A stretch of DNA of 64,000 nucleotides from UBA6144 sp964399165 (GTDB lineage Bacteria > Bdellovibrionota > Bacteriovoracia > Bacteriovoracales > Bacteriovoracaceae): positions 46,250-110,249 of the forward strand of contig CAYNPO010000011.1 of the NCBI GenBank assembly GCA_964399165.1, in the 5' to 3' direction. This document shows, in pieces, positions 33,006 to 41,929 of the stretch (position 1 is the stretch's first letter; every line of letters starts with the position of its first letter). The notes beneath the pieces were generated by a model. The model was not told where the DNA came from. It was given only the letters and a program-made list of their open reading frames with translations, and made no database searches. A program made the translations under genes and the position numbers.

Positions 33006-33350
33006 ATGTCACGTGTCAGAAGGGGCTTTAAGGCCCGCCAACGCCGGAATAAAGTGCTGAAACTCGCCAAAGGTTTCCACTTCGACCGCCGTACCAAGTA
33101 CAAGCACGCCTCTGAAACTGTCCGTCGCGCCCTGCACTTCGCTTACAAGGGCCGCCGCTTGCTCAAGCGTGACATGCGCCGCCTGTGGGTCGTGCGGATC
33201 AATGCTGCCGTTCGCCCCCTGGGCATGTCTTACTCCCGTCTCATTGGCGCCCTCAAGGCCAAGAACGTCGGTATCAACCGCAAAATGCTCTCCGAACTCG
33301 CAATCCGTGATTTCAACGCCTTTAAGGCCGTGGTCGATTCCGTTAAATAA
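33006..33350 (+). CDS. rplT: 50S ribosomal protein L20
   Basis: A 114-residue protein with the expected L20 sequence (MSRVRRGFKARQRRNKVLKL; AKGFHFDRRTKYKHASETV; RDMRRLWVVRINAAVR). It is an early assembly protein of the 50S subunit and, in other bacteria, a translational repressor of its own operon. The ATG has a perfect AAGGAG, and a strong terminator follows the stop. Confidence 0.97.
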   Translation: MSRVRRGFKARQRRNKVLKLAKGFHFDRRTKYKHASETVRRALHFAYKGRRLLKRDMRRLWVVRINAAVRPLGMSYSRLIGALKAKNVGINRKMLSELAIRDFNAFKAVVDSVK

Positions 33351-33371
33351 GCAAAACTTGGTCGAAAAACC

Positions 33372-33413
33372 AGCCCCAATCCCCTTTAATCAGGGGGTTG
33401 GGGCTTTTTTTTT
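33372..33413 (+). terminator. Intrinsic terminator after rplT
   Basis: A 13-bp stem (AGCCCCAATCCCC / GGGGGTTGGGGCT, one G-T pair) with an 8-nt loop, followed by nine T. This is the end of the infC-rpmI-rplT unit and separates it from ihfA. Confidence 0.92.
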
Positions 33414-33500
33414 GCTAGCGCGGCACATCCTTTTCAACTAACCTGTTAATATTAGACTTTCTGTTCAAGCAAGCTATTGAGATTTCACGGAGGACTTTCA

Positions 33501-33923
33501 ATGAGCATGACCAAGGCCGACATCGTAGAGCGGATCTACAAGGAAGCGGGTTTTTCCAAGAAGGAAGCCGCTGAACTCGTGGACCTGGTCTTCAAGGTCA
33601 TCAAAGACACTCTCGCCAAAGGTGAGAAGGTGAAGATTTCCGGATTCGGGAACTTCTCCATCCGTGACAAGGCCACCCGGGTGGGGCGCAACCCCCAGAC
33701 CGGCGAGGCCATGACCATCTCCGCGCGTCGGGTGCTGACCTTCAAGCCATCGCAGATCCTCAAAGAGGACATCACCGACCGGTATTCCCACCGACTGGAC
33801 GACCAGGGCAACGAGAACACCAACCTGCCCCCCAAAGACAGCAAGCCCCGCGCGCTCAGCTCCTTCCTGGCCGGCATCGAGGAGCCCGACTCCGACGATG
33901 ACGACATGGGCGACGACGAGTAA
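33501..33923 (+). CDS. ihfA: Integration host factor alpha-like protein with acidic tail
   Basis: A 140-residue HU/IHF-fold protein. Residues 1-98 match IHF alpha: MTKADIVERIYKEAGFSKKE, VKISGFGNFSIRDKATRVGR (start of the DNA-binding arm), NPQTGEAMTISARRVLTFKPS. It then carries about 40 extra residues, ending in a run of Asp and Glu (EEPDSDDDDMGDDE), absent from the usual 99-residue protein. It bends DNA as a dimer; the acidic tail may tune DNA affinity. ATG 33501 has CGGAGGA upstream. The usual pheS-pheT genes between rplT and ihfA are missing. Confidence 0.9.
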   Translation: MSMTKADIVERIYKEAGFSKKEAAELVDLVFKVIKDTLAKGEKVKISGFGNFSIRDKATRVGRNPQTGEAMTISARRVLTFKPSQILKEDITDRYSHRLDDQGNENTNLPPKDSKPRALSSFLAGIEEPDSDDDDMGDDE

Positions 33924-33956
33924 TCCGCGTCCGCGACGGGGGGAGGAGAGTTTTCC

Positions 33957-34292
33957 GTGAACGGCATCCCCCCGAAGTCCTCCTTCCGTTTCCAGGAACT
34001 CCCCTCCATCACCGACGTCAAACCCTACGTGCTGCGGTTCTGGGAAACCGAGTTTCCCGAGATCAACCCCGTGACCGACGAGTCGGGGGAGAAGCGTTAC
34101 GCCCGCTCCGATGTGGAGGCCATTCTGCGCATCCGTGACCTCTTGTTTGAAAAGAAGCTCTCCATTGCCGAAGCGAAACTCTTCCTGCGCCAAGGGGTGG
34201 AGAGCGCACCGTCGGAACCCGATGGGTTGCTGGAGGAACTCCGGGGCACCCTGGAGCATTTGCGCGAGACGCGCCAGCGGCGGGGTTGGTGA
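33957..34292 (+). CDS. MerR-family transcriptional regulator
   Basis: A 111-residue protein starting at GTG behind GGAGGAG. It contains one MerR-type winged helix: ELPSITDVKPYVLRFWETEF (helix-turn-helix), NPVTDESGEKRYARSDVEAI (wing), followed by a short coiled-coil helix. It has no ligand domain. This small MerR-like protein next to ihfA is a conserved pairing in several proteobacterial lineages. The targets are not known from the sequence. Confidence 0.85.
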   Translation: MNGIPPKSSFRFQELPSITDVKPYVLRFWETEFPEINPVTDESGEKRYARSDVEAILRIRDLLFEKKLSIAEAKLFLRQGVESAPSEPDGLLEELRGTLEHLRETRQRRGW

Positions 34293-34295
34293 GAA

Positions 34296-35162
34296 TCAGG
34301 CCAAAACCTGCTTGAGCAGCGAGGCAGGGAGGCGCTTTTCCAGCGTGGCGCGCTTGCGGCGCAACCCTTCCATCGAAGCTGCGAGGAAACCCTCTAGGAA
34401 CGCGCGCGTGGTGGGCAGGTTCGCCAGCCGCTGTTGCAAGACGCCGCGGGCGTGGGTGAGGGCGGCGGCGGTCTCCGTCGGCGCGACCAGGAAGGGATTC
34501 ACGGCGGTCTCGTGGGGTGAGGGCCCTTCTCCCGCCAGGTCGTCCAAGTCGTCTAGCAGCTGGAAGGCCACTCCGATGGCGGCCCCCAGGCGCAGGCCCT
34601 GTTTGACCGCAACGTCCGTCGGGGAGAGGAGACCCACTCCCGCACAGGCGATTTGCATCAGTCTCCCGGTCTTGAGCTCGTGCATGCGGACGGCGCCCGT
34701 GGCGCCCTTGGCTTCCAAGCCGAGGTCGATCCATTGACCGAGCACCAGGCCCTTGGGACCGGTGGCCCAATGAAAGAGCCGGCGGACCTGGGCAGCCCGG
34801 GGATGGGTGAGGCGCTCGAGTTCGGCGTAGGACAGGGCCAGCAGAGCGTCTCCTGCCAGCAGCGCTTTCCACTCACCGAAGGCCTTGTGGGTGGCGGGGC
34901 GGCCGCGCCTCACGTCGTCGTCGTCCATGCACGGAAGGTCGTCGTGGACGAGGGAGTAGGCATGGTGGAGTTCCAGGGCGAGACCCAAGTGGAGGGCGTC
35001 GCCCTGAGGCGCTCCGAGATCCCGGGCCATGGCCTCCGTGAGGCGTGGACGAAAAAGCTTGCCCGCGGGCAACACGGCGTAGAGGAGGGTTTCGCGCAGA
35101 CCGGGGTGCAGGGCCGCACGCTCGAGACGGCGCCGCAGCTCCTCTTCCAGGCCCAGGCTCAT
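34296..35162 (-). CDS. ispA: Polyprenyl (farnesyl/geranyl) diphosphate synthase
   Basis: A 288-residue trans-prenyltransferase. The first Asp-rich motif lies in VHDDLPCMDDDDVRRGRP and the second in FQLLDDLDDLAGE; GKLFRPRL is the conserved substrate-binding block. It condenses IPP with DMAPP/GPP, giving C15 by analogy with IspA; chain length is not proven. The start overlaps the gspN stop (ATGA), so it is the last gene of the secretion operon, an unusual association. Confidence 0.9.
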   Translation of the reverse strand: MSLGLEEELRRRLERAALHPGLRETLLYAVLPAGKLFRPRLTEAMARDLGAPQGDALHLGLALELHHAYSLVHDDLPCMDDDDVRRGRPATHKAFGEWKALLAGDALLALSYAELERLTHPRAAQVRRLFHWATGPKGLVLGQWIDLGLEAKGATGAVRMHELKTGRLMQIACAGVGLLSPTDVAVKQGLRLGAAIGVAFQLLDDLDDLAGEGPSPHETAVNPFLVAPTETAAALTHARGVLQQRLANLPTTRAFLEGFLAASMEGLRRKRATLEKRLPASLLKQVLA

Positions 35163-36082
35163 AGGGAGGAGGGTTGGGGGGCGCCCAGAGTCCCCGCCAG
35201 GCGAATCTGGTAGAAGCCGTCTTTCTGGGAAAACTGGGGGAGCATGAGGTTCAGGATGGGAAAGGCCTCCTGGAACTCGGGGGAGAAGGTGGCTTCGCCT
35301 TTGAGGTTGAGGCGGGATTGGGCCATGGCCTCGGGAACCGCGTCCACGGTGCCAGAAAATTTCATGCGAACGGGCGCGTCCGGGCGGCCCAGGAAAAGCT
35401 CTTCCACCAGCAGGCGGCGGGGACCTTCGGAGCGCACGCGGGCCCCCAGAGTGCCGAGGGCCAGGCGGGGCAAGCGGAAATCACCCAAGGCCTGGGCGGG
35501 AACGGTGAGGTTCTGGGATTCGGCCAGCAGCTGGAGGTCCTCCAGCTGTTGGTCCTGCAAGGTCACTTTCGCGTTGAGTTTCAGGGTGCCTTCCAGGCGG
35601 GGAAGCCCCGGCAAGGCGCCGGCGAGTTTGGCGAGGTTCAGGGCCTCCTCGTGCAGGCTGATGACTTGGGTGCCCATGCCCACGGCGCTGCGAATGGTGA
35701 GGGGTTGGCCGTTAACGTCACCTTCCACCGTGAAGGCGAGGCCCAAGGGGGCGAAGCTGGGGCCCGCGAAGCGCAGGGTGAGGTGGCGCATGACCAAGGG
35801 GGCGCCAGAGCGGCCGAAACAAGAGGCGGGGAGGGTGACGTCGCTGATCAGCGCCTTGGGCAGCATGAACTCGAACTGCAAGCGCTCGAAGCGGCCGCTG
35901 CAGCCGGGGAGCTGGGCCAGCTGCGCTTTCACCAGCCGCTGCACGCGCTCTTCCAGAGGAAAGTGGGAGAGGAAGGCCACCACGAAGCAAATCCCCATGC
36001 CGAGCGCCAGGAGCCACTTGCTCACGCCGGAATCGTATTCCACCTGGTCGAGCTGGCGCAGTTCGGGAGAAATGGAGGCCAT
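35159..36082 (-). CDS. gspN: Type II secretion protein GspN
   Basis: A 307-residue protein with one N-terminal membrane segment (KWLLALGMGICFVVAFL) and a long periplasmic domain with beta-rich repeats, the pattern of GspN-like proteins of deltaproteobacterial T2SS operons. I used ATG 36082, which gives the right topology and lies just after gspM. GspN is an accessory, non-universal component; its precise function is unclear. It overlaps ispA by ATGA. Confidence 0.75.
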   Translation of the reverse strand: MASISPELRQLDQVEYDSGVSKWLLALGMGICFVVAFLSHFPLEERVQRLVKAQLAQLPGCSGRFERLQFEFMLPKALISDVTLPASCFGRSGAPLVMRHLTLRFAGPSFAPLGLAFTVEGDVNGQPLTIRSAVGMGTQVISLHEEALNLAKLAGALPGLPRLEGTLKLNAKVTLQDQQLEDLQLLAESQNLTVPAQALGDFRLPRLALGTLGARVRSEGPRRLLVEELFLGRPDAPVRMKFSGTVDAVPEAMAQSRLNLKGEATFSPEFQEAFPILNLMLPQFSQKDGFYQIRLAGTLGAPQPSSL

Positions 36083-36083
36083 C

Positions 36084-36722
36084 CTATTCCTCCTCCACGA
36101 CCACGTTCTGGCCGAAGTGCACTCCATGGAAGGCGCCGTCCAGGAGGTTGCTGCCTTCGTTGCGGGTGATGGAGACGGAGGCGATGCGGAAGCGTTGCTG
36201 GGAGATCAGGCCCGTGAAAAGGCCTACCAGCTGGGCGGTGGTGAGCCCCTCGAACTTGAAGTCGGCTTCGGCGCGCGTGAGGGCGTCCGAGACGGGGACG
36301 GCCTCGAAGTTGTTGATTTGGATTTTGCCCGGGTCCACCGCCGCCGAGGAAAGCACGGCGGAGAGGCGCTGGCGGAGGGTCTCCTGGTCGGGAAAAGCCT
36401 CGGGGGCCGCCACGCGGTTCACCAACCCGCCGGCGGCGGCCTTTTGGGCGATGATCTCCTGCATGCGGGCAACGGTTTCGCCGCGTTCACGCACGTCCTG
36501 GGCGATGGAGCGGTTGCGCAACCAGAAGGAACCGAGGAAGAGCAGGGGAAAAAGCAGGGTGGCGGCCAGGAGTCCCGCCTTGACCATCTGCTGGCCCTGC
36601 TCGTCCAGGGCAGCGTAGCCTTCCTGGATTCTGGCGTAGCTTGGGGTCTGGCGGAACTGGTCCAGCTTCTGGAACAGGAAAAGGTCCATGCGCTTGAGCA
36701 GCGGAAGGTTGTCCTCGTTCAC
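36084..36722 (-). CDS. gspM: Type II secretion protein GspM
   Basis: A 212-residue bitopic membrane protein with one membrane segment near residues 50-70 (AGLLAATLLFPLLFLGSF), a helical region and a small alpha/beta periplasmic domain, as in GspM. It forms the inner-membrane platform with GspL. Its ATG overlaps the end of gspL. The sequence is divergent, and assignment rests on topology and position. Confidence 0.8.
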   Translation of the reverse strand: MNEDNLPLLKRMDLFLFQKLDQFRQTPSYARIQEGYAALDEQGQQMVKAGLLAATLLFPLLFLGSFWLRNRSIAQDVRERGETVARMQEIIAQKAAAGGLVNRVAAPEAFPDQETLRQRLSAVLSSAAVDPGKIQINNFEAVPVSDALTRAEADFKFEGLTTAQLVGLFTGLISQQRFRIASVSITRNEGSNLLDGAFHGVHFGQNVVVEEE

Positions 36723-38308
36723 CGTTGGACCCCCGTGAGCTTGAGTTTAAGGCCGGTCTCGTCGAAGGTGGTGCTGGCCTGGTCAAGGGCCAGGGACTCG
36801 AGCTTGGGGGCCAAGTCCTTCAGGGCCGCTGGTTCCGTGGCGGTGAACTGCGCGGTCACGTCGCCGCCGTCGGTGGCCTCAAAGGAGACCAGTGTGGCCG
36901 GCGAGCCCGCGGTGGCACCGGCCACCAGCACCAAGGGATGGAGGGCGCGGATGTCGGAGGCGGACTGGAGAGTGGAGATTTGTTGTCGGATGGTGCGCTG
37001 TTGGCGCACCAAACCGGCGCTCACTTGGGCCGGGGCGAAGGTGAGGTTGCGCCGGTCCCGGGGATTGAGTTTGAGGGCCTGGTTGCGCGCCAGCGTGGTC
37101 ATCTGGAGGTTGACCGCCCGCAAATCCATTTCCAGTAACACGCCCTCAGCGATGAGCGCCACCAGCAACACCGCCGCCACCAGCGCCGCCCGGGTGCTGA
37201 TGAAGACGAATTGGGGCAAGGGCAAGTCGCCGCGGTTGGCGGGGGCATAGCGGCCGGTGAGCAGGTTGACGAGGCGGTTCTTGGAGCGCAGGGAGAGGGC
37301 CAGCATGTTGGCCAAGGTGAACTTGGCCCGGGCCTTCACGTTGAGGTCGACCTTGGAAGTGTCGATGCCCTCGAAGGACTCCAGCAGCACCGACTTCACC
37401 GCGAACTTCTCGGTGAGGTAATGGGGCATGTTCTTGACCGCGGCGGTGCCACCGCACAGGAAGACCTGGGAGATCTTCATGCCGTGGGCCACGCGGAAAC
37501 CCAGTTCCCAGCGCAGGAAGTCTGAGACCAGGGGCTTGAGCGCCTGGTCCATCATGCGGGCGAACTCGCGTTGGTTCTCCTCCACCTCGTCCATCTGGGC
37601 CCCGGTGAGGACGAAGGCGTTCTGGTGCTTGTACAGCACGGCCTCGGCGGCGCTCACCCCGTAGGTCTGGCTGATCATCTCGTCCAGATGCCGGCCGCCC
37701 ACGTAGCTCACGTGGGTGGCGATGAGCTTGCTGTTGTAGAAGAAGTACGCCTTGGTGGAGCGGTGGCCCATGTCCAGCACGCAGAATGGGCCGGCCACGT
37801 GGTTGAATCCGTAGAAGCTGTCCATGGTGGAGGGCTCGGAGGTCACCACCGAGGGGGGAGTGGTCCAGGTCGTGAGCGGCTGGTGGAAGGCGGAGAACTC
37901 GGCGTCCCGGGTCAGCGCCACCAGGGCCAAGGACTGGGACTTGGTGGGCTCCAGGTACCAGGCGTAGTGGGACTCATGGAGGGCGAAAGGGATGTCCTCT
38001 TCCAGCTGGAAAGGGATCATGGCCTCGGCCTTCCTGCGGTTCTTGACGGGCAAAGTGAGGAAGCGGGTGGTGACGGACTCGGTGGGCACATGGAGCACGA
38101 TGCGCGTGTCCGGGCGCGCCACGTCCTCCACGATCCGCTCCATCAGGCGGCGGGTGGCCTCTTCGGGCGTGCCCCAGTCGGGATTTTCCTCCAACGCCTC
38201 GGCGATGACGAACTCCCGCAGTTCCCGGTGGACCGCATGGCGCTTGTCCAGAATGCTGGAAACGTATTTGACGGAGTAGGCGCCGGCGTCGATGGCCAAG
38301 ACATGCAT
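36719..38308 (-). CDS. gspL: Type II secretion protein GspL (PilM/PilN-like)
   Basis: A 529-residue protein. The cytoplasmic actin/PilM-like domain begins MHVLAIDAGAYSVKYVSS, with CVLDMGHRSTKAYFF and FLCGGTAAVKNMP. One membrane segment follows near residue 375 (ALVAAVLLVALIAEGVLL), then a PilN/GspL-like periplasmic domain. It recruits the GspE ATPase to the membrane. The gene starts 50 bp after gspK and overlaps gspM by 4 bp. Confidence 0.88.
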   Translation of the reverse strand: MHVLAIDAGAYSVKYVSSILDKRHAVHRELREFVIAEALEENPDWGTPEEATRRLMERIVEDVARPDTRIVLHVPTESVTTRFLTLPVKNRRKAEAMIPFQLEEDIPFALHESHYAWYLEPTKSQSLALVALTRDAEFSAFHQPLTTWTTPPSVVTSEPSTMDSFYGFNHVAGPFCVLDMGHRSTKAYFFYNSKLIATHVSYVGGRHLDEMISQTYGVSAAEAVLYKHQNAFVLTGAQMDEVEENQREFARMMDQALKPLVSDFLRWELGFRVAHGMKISQVFLCGGTAAVKNMPHYLTEKFAVKSVLLESFEGIDTSKVDLNVKARAKFTLANMLALSLRSKNRLVNLLTGRYAPANRGDLPLPQFVFISTRAALVAAVLLVALIAEGVLLEMDLRAVNLQMTTLARNQALKLNPRDRRNLTFAPAQVSAGLVRQQRTIRQQISTLQSASDIRALHPLVLVAGATAGSPATLVSFEATDGGDVTAQFTATEPAALKDLAPKLESLALDQASTTFDETGLKLKLTGVQR

Positions 38309-38357
38309 GGGAAAATTGTAGCAAAGCGGCGCACGAGGCCGAAAGGGAAAAGCGCCG

Positions 38358-39737
38358 TCAATTCAGCTGGATGTCGATGATTCGCGGATCGAGGAAAGTC
38401 TGAGGGTTTTGGTCGGCGGGTTGGTTGTTCCCGCGGTTGCTGGCCGGCGGAGGGGGAGGCGGAGCGGGGTTTTCCGGTGTGGTTTCACCGTTGCGTCTGT
38501 TGTCTGGTGCTGCCTGGGCAGGCGCTGAAGGCAGGGAAACCGTGGCCACCAACGTGGTGGTGGCCCGGTTGGCCGTGCCCTCCGCCTCCACCCGGAACAT
38601 GCTGGGGGCGGCCCCGAACTGGATCCCTTGGGCCTGGTACTTCCCGAAGAGGTCGTCGAAGGCGCTGGCCGAGAGGATGTTGGCGGTGTCCACCACGTAG
38701 CGTTTGAAGTCGTCCACAGAGTTGAAAGTTTGCGGGCGATCGGGGTTATCCCGCCATTTGAAGAAATCGGCGGTCTCGTCTTCGTTGGCCGAAGGGATCA
38801 GCATGCGGAACATGTTGGCGGTGATCTTGTTGAGGTCGATCATGACCGAGGGAAACACGTCAAACTCCCCTCGGATGAGTTCGATCAGGGTGTCATCCCA
38901 CCCGGGGATCAGGGCGAGTTCCCCCATGCTGGACAACGGGCCGTGCTTAGGAGTGATTTTAAGTTCGTTGAACTGCTGCTCGGAGTTGTCCAACAGCATG
39001 TCCACCTGGGTGGTGTTGGCCCGGCGCGGGTTCTTGTCGCTCACGTAGTATTTGAGGTTCGCCACGAGTTGCAGGGGGTCCACGTTGCCGTACTTGGAGC
39101 GGAACTCGTCGTCCTCCTCGCCTTTCTCCCGTAAACGGCGGACGAGAAAGTTCACCAGCTGCTGCTCGAGGCTGAAGGCGGGGTCCTGGTCGCCGCCCGT
39201 GTTGGCGTTGCGGTCATTCTCGTCATCTTCTTCCCCTGGGGGTGGGCGCGATCCGGGAGGCTGTCCGGGCACTTGGATCGCGTTCTTGAGCAGGTCCACC
39301 CGGAGCATGTTCAAGTTCATCTTGTTGGAAACGTTCTTGATGGTGAGCTTCATTTCCCCTTCGAGCAGGGATTCCTTGGTGAACTCGTCCACCGTGGCCT
39401 TGAGCTGGGCACCGGCGTTGGGCGGCAGGGGGACGGGGTAGATGAAAGGGATCTCCCACAGCTGGTTCAGGAGCTGCAAAGGGACCGAGTCCTTGGCGGC
39501 GGCGTTTTGTTGGCGGGTGTTGTAGGCCTCTTTGTAGAGACGCAGCCGCACCATGGCCAACTCCAGGGCCGTTTCGGCCATCATGCGGGACTGGGCCTTG
39601 TCCAGCATGTTGGTGGCCTTGATCCGCGAGATCTTACTTTCGAAAGTGAATTCGCCCCACAGGGCCGTGAGCACCATGATGGCGGTCAGGACCATGATGA
39701 GGGCCACGCCAGACTGGCTCGCGAGGAGGCGCTTCAT
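38358..39737 (-). CDS. gspK: Type II secretion minor pseudopilin GspK
   Basis: A 459-residue protein with a pseudopilin N-terminus (MKRLLASQSGVALIMVLTAI), the cleavage expected after the Gly, and the large GspK globular domain with the 'tip' role. The C-terminal 70 residues are low complexity, rich in Pro, Asn, Gln and Ala (for example NPAPPPPPPASNRG), which is atypical. Its ATG overlaps the gspJ stop. GspK lacks the usual Glu5 of pseudopilins and normally caps the pseudopilus with GspI and GspJ. Confidence 0.9.
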   Translation of the reverse strand: MKRLLASQSGVALIMVLTAIMVLTALWGEFTFESKISRIKATNMLDKAQSRMMAETALELAMVRLRLYKEAYNTRQQNAAAKDSVPLQLLNQLWEIPFIYPVPLPPNAGAQLKATVDEFTKESLLEGEMKLTIKNVSNKMNLNMLRVDLLKNAIQVPGQPPGSRPPPGEEDDENDRNANTGGDQDPAFSLEQQLVNFLVRRLREKGEEDDEFRSKYGNVDPLQLVANLKYYVSDKNPRRANTTQVDMLLDNSEQQFNELKITPKHGPLSSMGELALIPGWDDTLIELIRGEFDVFPSVMIDLNKITANMFRMLIPSANEDETADFFKWRDNPDRPQTFNSVDDFKRYVVDTANILSASAFDDLFGKYQAQGIQFGAAPSMFRVEAEGTANRATTTLVATVSLPSAPAQAAPDNRRNGETTPENPAPPPPPPASNRGNNQPADQNPQTFLDPRIIDIQLN

Positions 39738-40669
39738 TGGACGTCCTCCGGGTCATTGTCGGGATTGGTGTTGCCGCCTTGGGCGTTGGTGCCGCCACCG
39801 GTGGTACCCGCGTTGGCGTTGCCGGGCGTGCCGCCGGTGGCGGCGCCGTTTTGTCCCGGGTCCTGGGGGAGCACCGGTGGCCAGAATGGGCGGAACCAGC
39901 GGGTGGTCGTGCGTTCGGCGCCTTGAGAGTCATACCAAGTCATGACGAGCTGGAGGCCGCGGGAGAGGAGGTCGCCGTCGGGAATGGTGGTGAGGTTAGT
40001 TTCCCATTTCTTGGAGTTGGGATTCCAGAAGCTGAATTCCAGCTTCTCCACCTGCTCCAAGAGCACCGCACCTTTGGTGCCCTCGAAGTCTAACTCCTCT
40101 TTGCTCCAGGGGTCTTCAGGGAAGACCTGGCGCATGAGGGACTTCTTGCTTTTGGGGTCGGGCTCGCCCTTGGCGTCCGGATCCTCGGGAGTGTCGCCGA
40201 GATAGTAGCGCACCCACATGAAGGGGGATTGGCGCTGGTTGGCGAGTTTCCTGCGGTTGCCGGCGCTCAAGAAGACGATTTCGTCTTTCTCCTTGGAGCG
40301 GAAGTAGGGGATGGGCAGGCCTTCCTTGCTGGGCATGCGCAACCGCGGGTGGTTCTCGTAGAGGTAGGCCACTTCTTCCACGCCGGGGTTTTCCTGGGGA
40401 TTGAGGTTGCCCTGGAATTTCTGCGTGAAATAGAGCGGGGACCAAATGTGGGAGAAATCCCAGTCGAGGCGGGCCATGGCCGTCTCCACCTGGAGGTTGT
40501 CCCGGTCGATGACCACCGTGCGGTCCTTGGAGTTCTGGGCATTGTCCGTGATTCCCACCACGCCGAGCATGACGAACGCCAAGAGCGCGATGGCGATCAT
40601 GACCTCCATGAGGGTCATCCCCCCCTGGCGGCCCTCAGAAATTGAGGTTGAGCTGGACGGGCTCGGCAT
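39734..40669 (-). CDS. gspJ: Type II secretion minor pseudopilin GspJ
   Basis: A 311-residue pseudopilin with prepilin peptidase site RQGG/MTLMEVMIAIALLAF, Glu5 included. The globular part (residues 40-260) fits GspJ. The last 45 residues are a Gly/Asn/Thr-rich low-complexity tail (for example NANAGTTGGGTNAQGG), not typical of the family. The ATG lies 35 bp inside the end of gspI, so the genes are coupled. Confidence 0.88.
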   Translation of the reverse strand: MPSPSSSTSISEGRQGGMTLMEVMIAIALLAFVMLGVVGITDNAQNSKDRTVVIDRDNLQVETAMARLDWDFSHIWSPLYFTQKFQGNLNPQENPGVEEVAYLYENHPRLRMPSKEGLPIPYFRSKEKDEIVFLSAGNRRKLANQRQSPFMWVRYYLGDTPEDPDAKGEPDPKSKKSLMRQVFPEDPWSKEELDFEGTKGAVLLEQVEKLEFSFWNPNSKKWETNLTTIPDGDLLSRGLQLVMTWYDSQGAERTTTRWFRPFWPPVLPQDPGQNGAATGGTPGNANAGTTGGGTNAQGGNTNPDNDPEDVQ

Positions 40670-41213
40670 GGTTGGTCATCCACCGCGAGAGGGAGTAGGA
40701 GTATTTGGTTTCTTTGTTGGTGACGGTGAAGCGCACCTGCCACAGCACGCGCTCCAGGTTTTCCTTCAGTTTCTCGAACACCATCTTCTCCAGTCCTTGG
40801 TTCTGGTTGCGCTGCCCGGAGTTGGCGTCGTCGTAATACTTGTTGGCGTCCTCGCCGGTGTTCTCCCCGTCCTTGCCCTGCATACCCGCCGCGAAGAGCT
40901 TGGCGAAGTCGGGAACCTTGAGGCGCTTCCACTCCACCGTCCAGGTGTAGCCCTGGTACTCCTTCTCCTCGAAGGTCTTGGTCTCCTTCAGGTCCTGCAT
41001 GGCATTGCTGAAAGGCGGGGGCTTGATCAGCACCTCGTTCATTTTCTGCTCGCACAGCATGCGCAGTTTAAGCTGTTCCTCGCTCAGGGCCGAGTCAGAC
41101 ACGTTGTAGCCCTGGGAAACGAGGAAGGCGCTCGCGAACAAGGCGAAGAGAGTGAGCGCGATCATGACTTCCAGCAGGGTGAAACCCCGCTGGCTCGGTG
41201 TTGCGGTGGTCAT
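40635..41213 (-). CDS. gspI: Type II secretion minor pseudopilin GspI
   Basis: A 192-residue pseudopilin with processing site SQRG/FTLLEVMIALTLFALF and Glu5. I chose ATG 41213 because it overlaps the gspH stop as ATGA; another ATG is 4 codons upstream. It is longer than usual GspI because of a polar insert around residues 110-140 rich in Asn, Gln and Asp. It belongs to the tip complex with GspJ and GspK. Confidence 0.88.
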   Translation of the reverse strand: MTTATPSQRGFTLLEVMIALTLFALFASAFLVSQGYNVSDSALSEEQLKLRMLCEQKMNEVLIKPPPFSNAMQDLKETKTFEEKEYQGYTWTVEWKRLKVPDFAKLFAAGMQGKDGENTGEDANKYYDDANSGQRNQNQGLEKMVFEKLKENLERVLWQVRFTVTNKETKYSYSLSRWMTNHAEPVQLNLNF

Positions 41214-41929
41214 GGGGCGAGCCAAGCCTTGTGGAATTCCTCCATCTTAGTTTGCGGGAATTCGTTGGCCTTAGCAACGTCGCCCTCCGCCGCCGGCGGG
41301 AAGGGGAAGAGGTGCACCCGGGTCTTCTCTTGGAAGGGCTCCACCTCCAGCACGCCCACTTCGTCCTGGGTGTGCAGGAAAAACAGGGCGCCGTCACGCT
41401 CTCCCGTGGGATAGAAGAAGGCGGCGGCCTGCCCTTTCTTGACCAGGCGCTTTTGCCAAGTGGTGGCCACGCCGATGAAGCTGACCTCGGGAGAGAATTC
41501 CCGCTCCAGTTCCTCGAACTCCTCCACCTTGGTGAACTGGGAGTCCAGGTCCTTGAGCTTTTTCTTCTCCTTCTCCGCCTCGTCGCTGCCGTGAGGGGCG
41601 TCCTCGGACATCTCCGGGAGCACCAGCTCGCCTTTGGGGCCGTATTCCACCACGTAGCGCACGGGCTCCTTTTCCAAATCCAGTCGCAGGCGCACCACCG
41701 CGTTCCGGAGCACCGCCTCGTTGGAGGCGAAGCGCACGGCACGGTCCAGATCATCCAGGGCCGCCTGTAGGTCGGCGTGGCGCCGGGAGTTCTCGGAGGA
41801 AGGCAGGGCGAGGAAGAGGAGGGCGACGAGAAAGAGCGCCACCAGGACCTCCATGATGGAGAACCCGGTGGCGTTTGAGGTCAGAGGCTTAAAGGTCTTT
41901 GCTGCTGATGTCGGCATCGGCGTCTTCAC
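41210..41929 (-). CDS. gspH: Type II secretion pseudopilin GspH
   Basis: A 239-residue pseudopilin with processing site NATG/FSIMEVLVALFLVALL and Glu5. A charged insert of about 40 residues (around DEAEKEKKKLKDLDSQ) interrupts the globular domain. The start lies 41 bp inside gspG if ATG 41929 is used; ATG 41917 is also possible. GspH connects the tip complex to the pseudopilus shaft. Confidence 0.85.
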   Translation of the reverse strand: MKTPMPTSAAKTFKPLTSNATGFSIMEVLVALFLVALLFLALPSSENSRRHADLQAALDDLDRAVRFASNEAVLRNAVVRLRLDLEKEPVRYVVEYGPKGELVLPEMSEDAPHGSDEAEKEKKKLKDLDSQFTKVEEFEELEREFSPEVSFIGVATTWQKRLVKKGQAAAFFYPTGERDGALFFLHTQDEVGVLEVEPFQEKTRVHLFPFPPAAEGDVAKANEFPQTKMEEFHKAWLAP

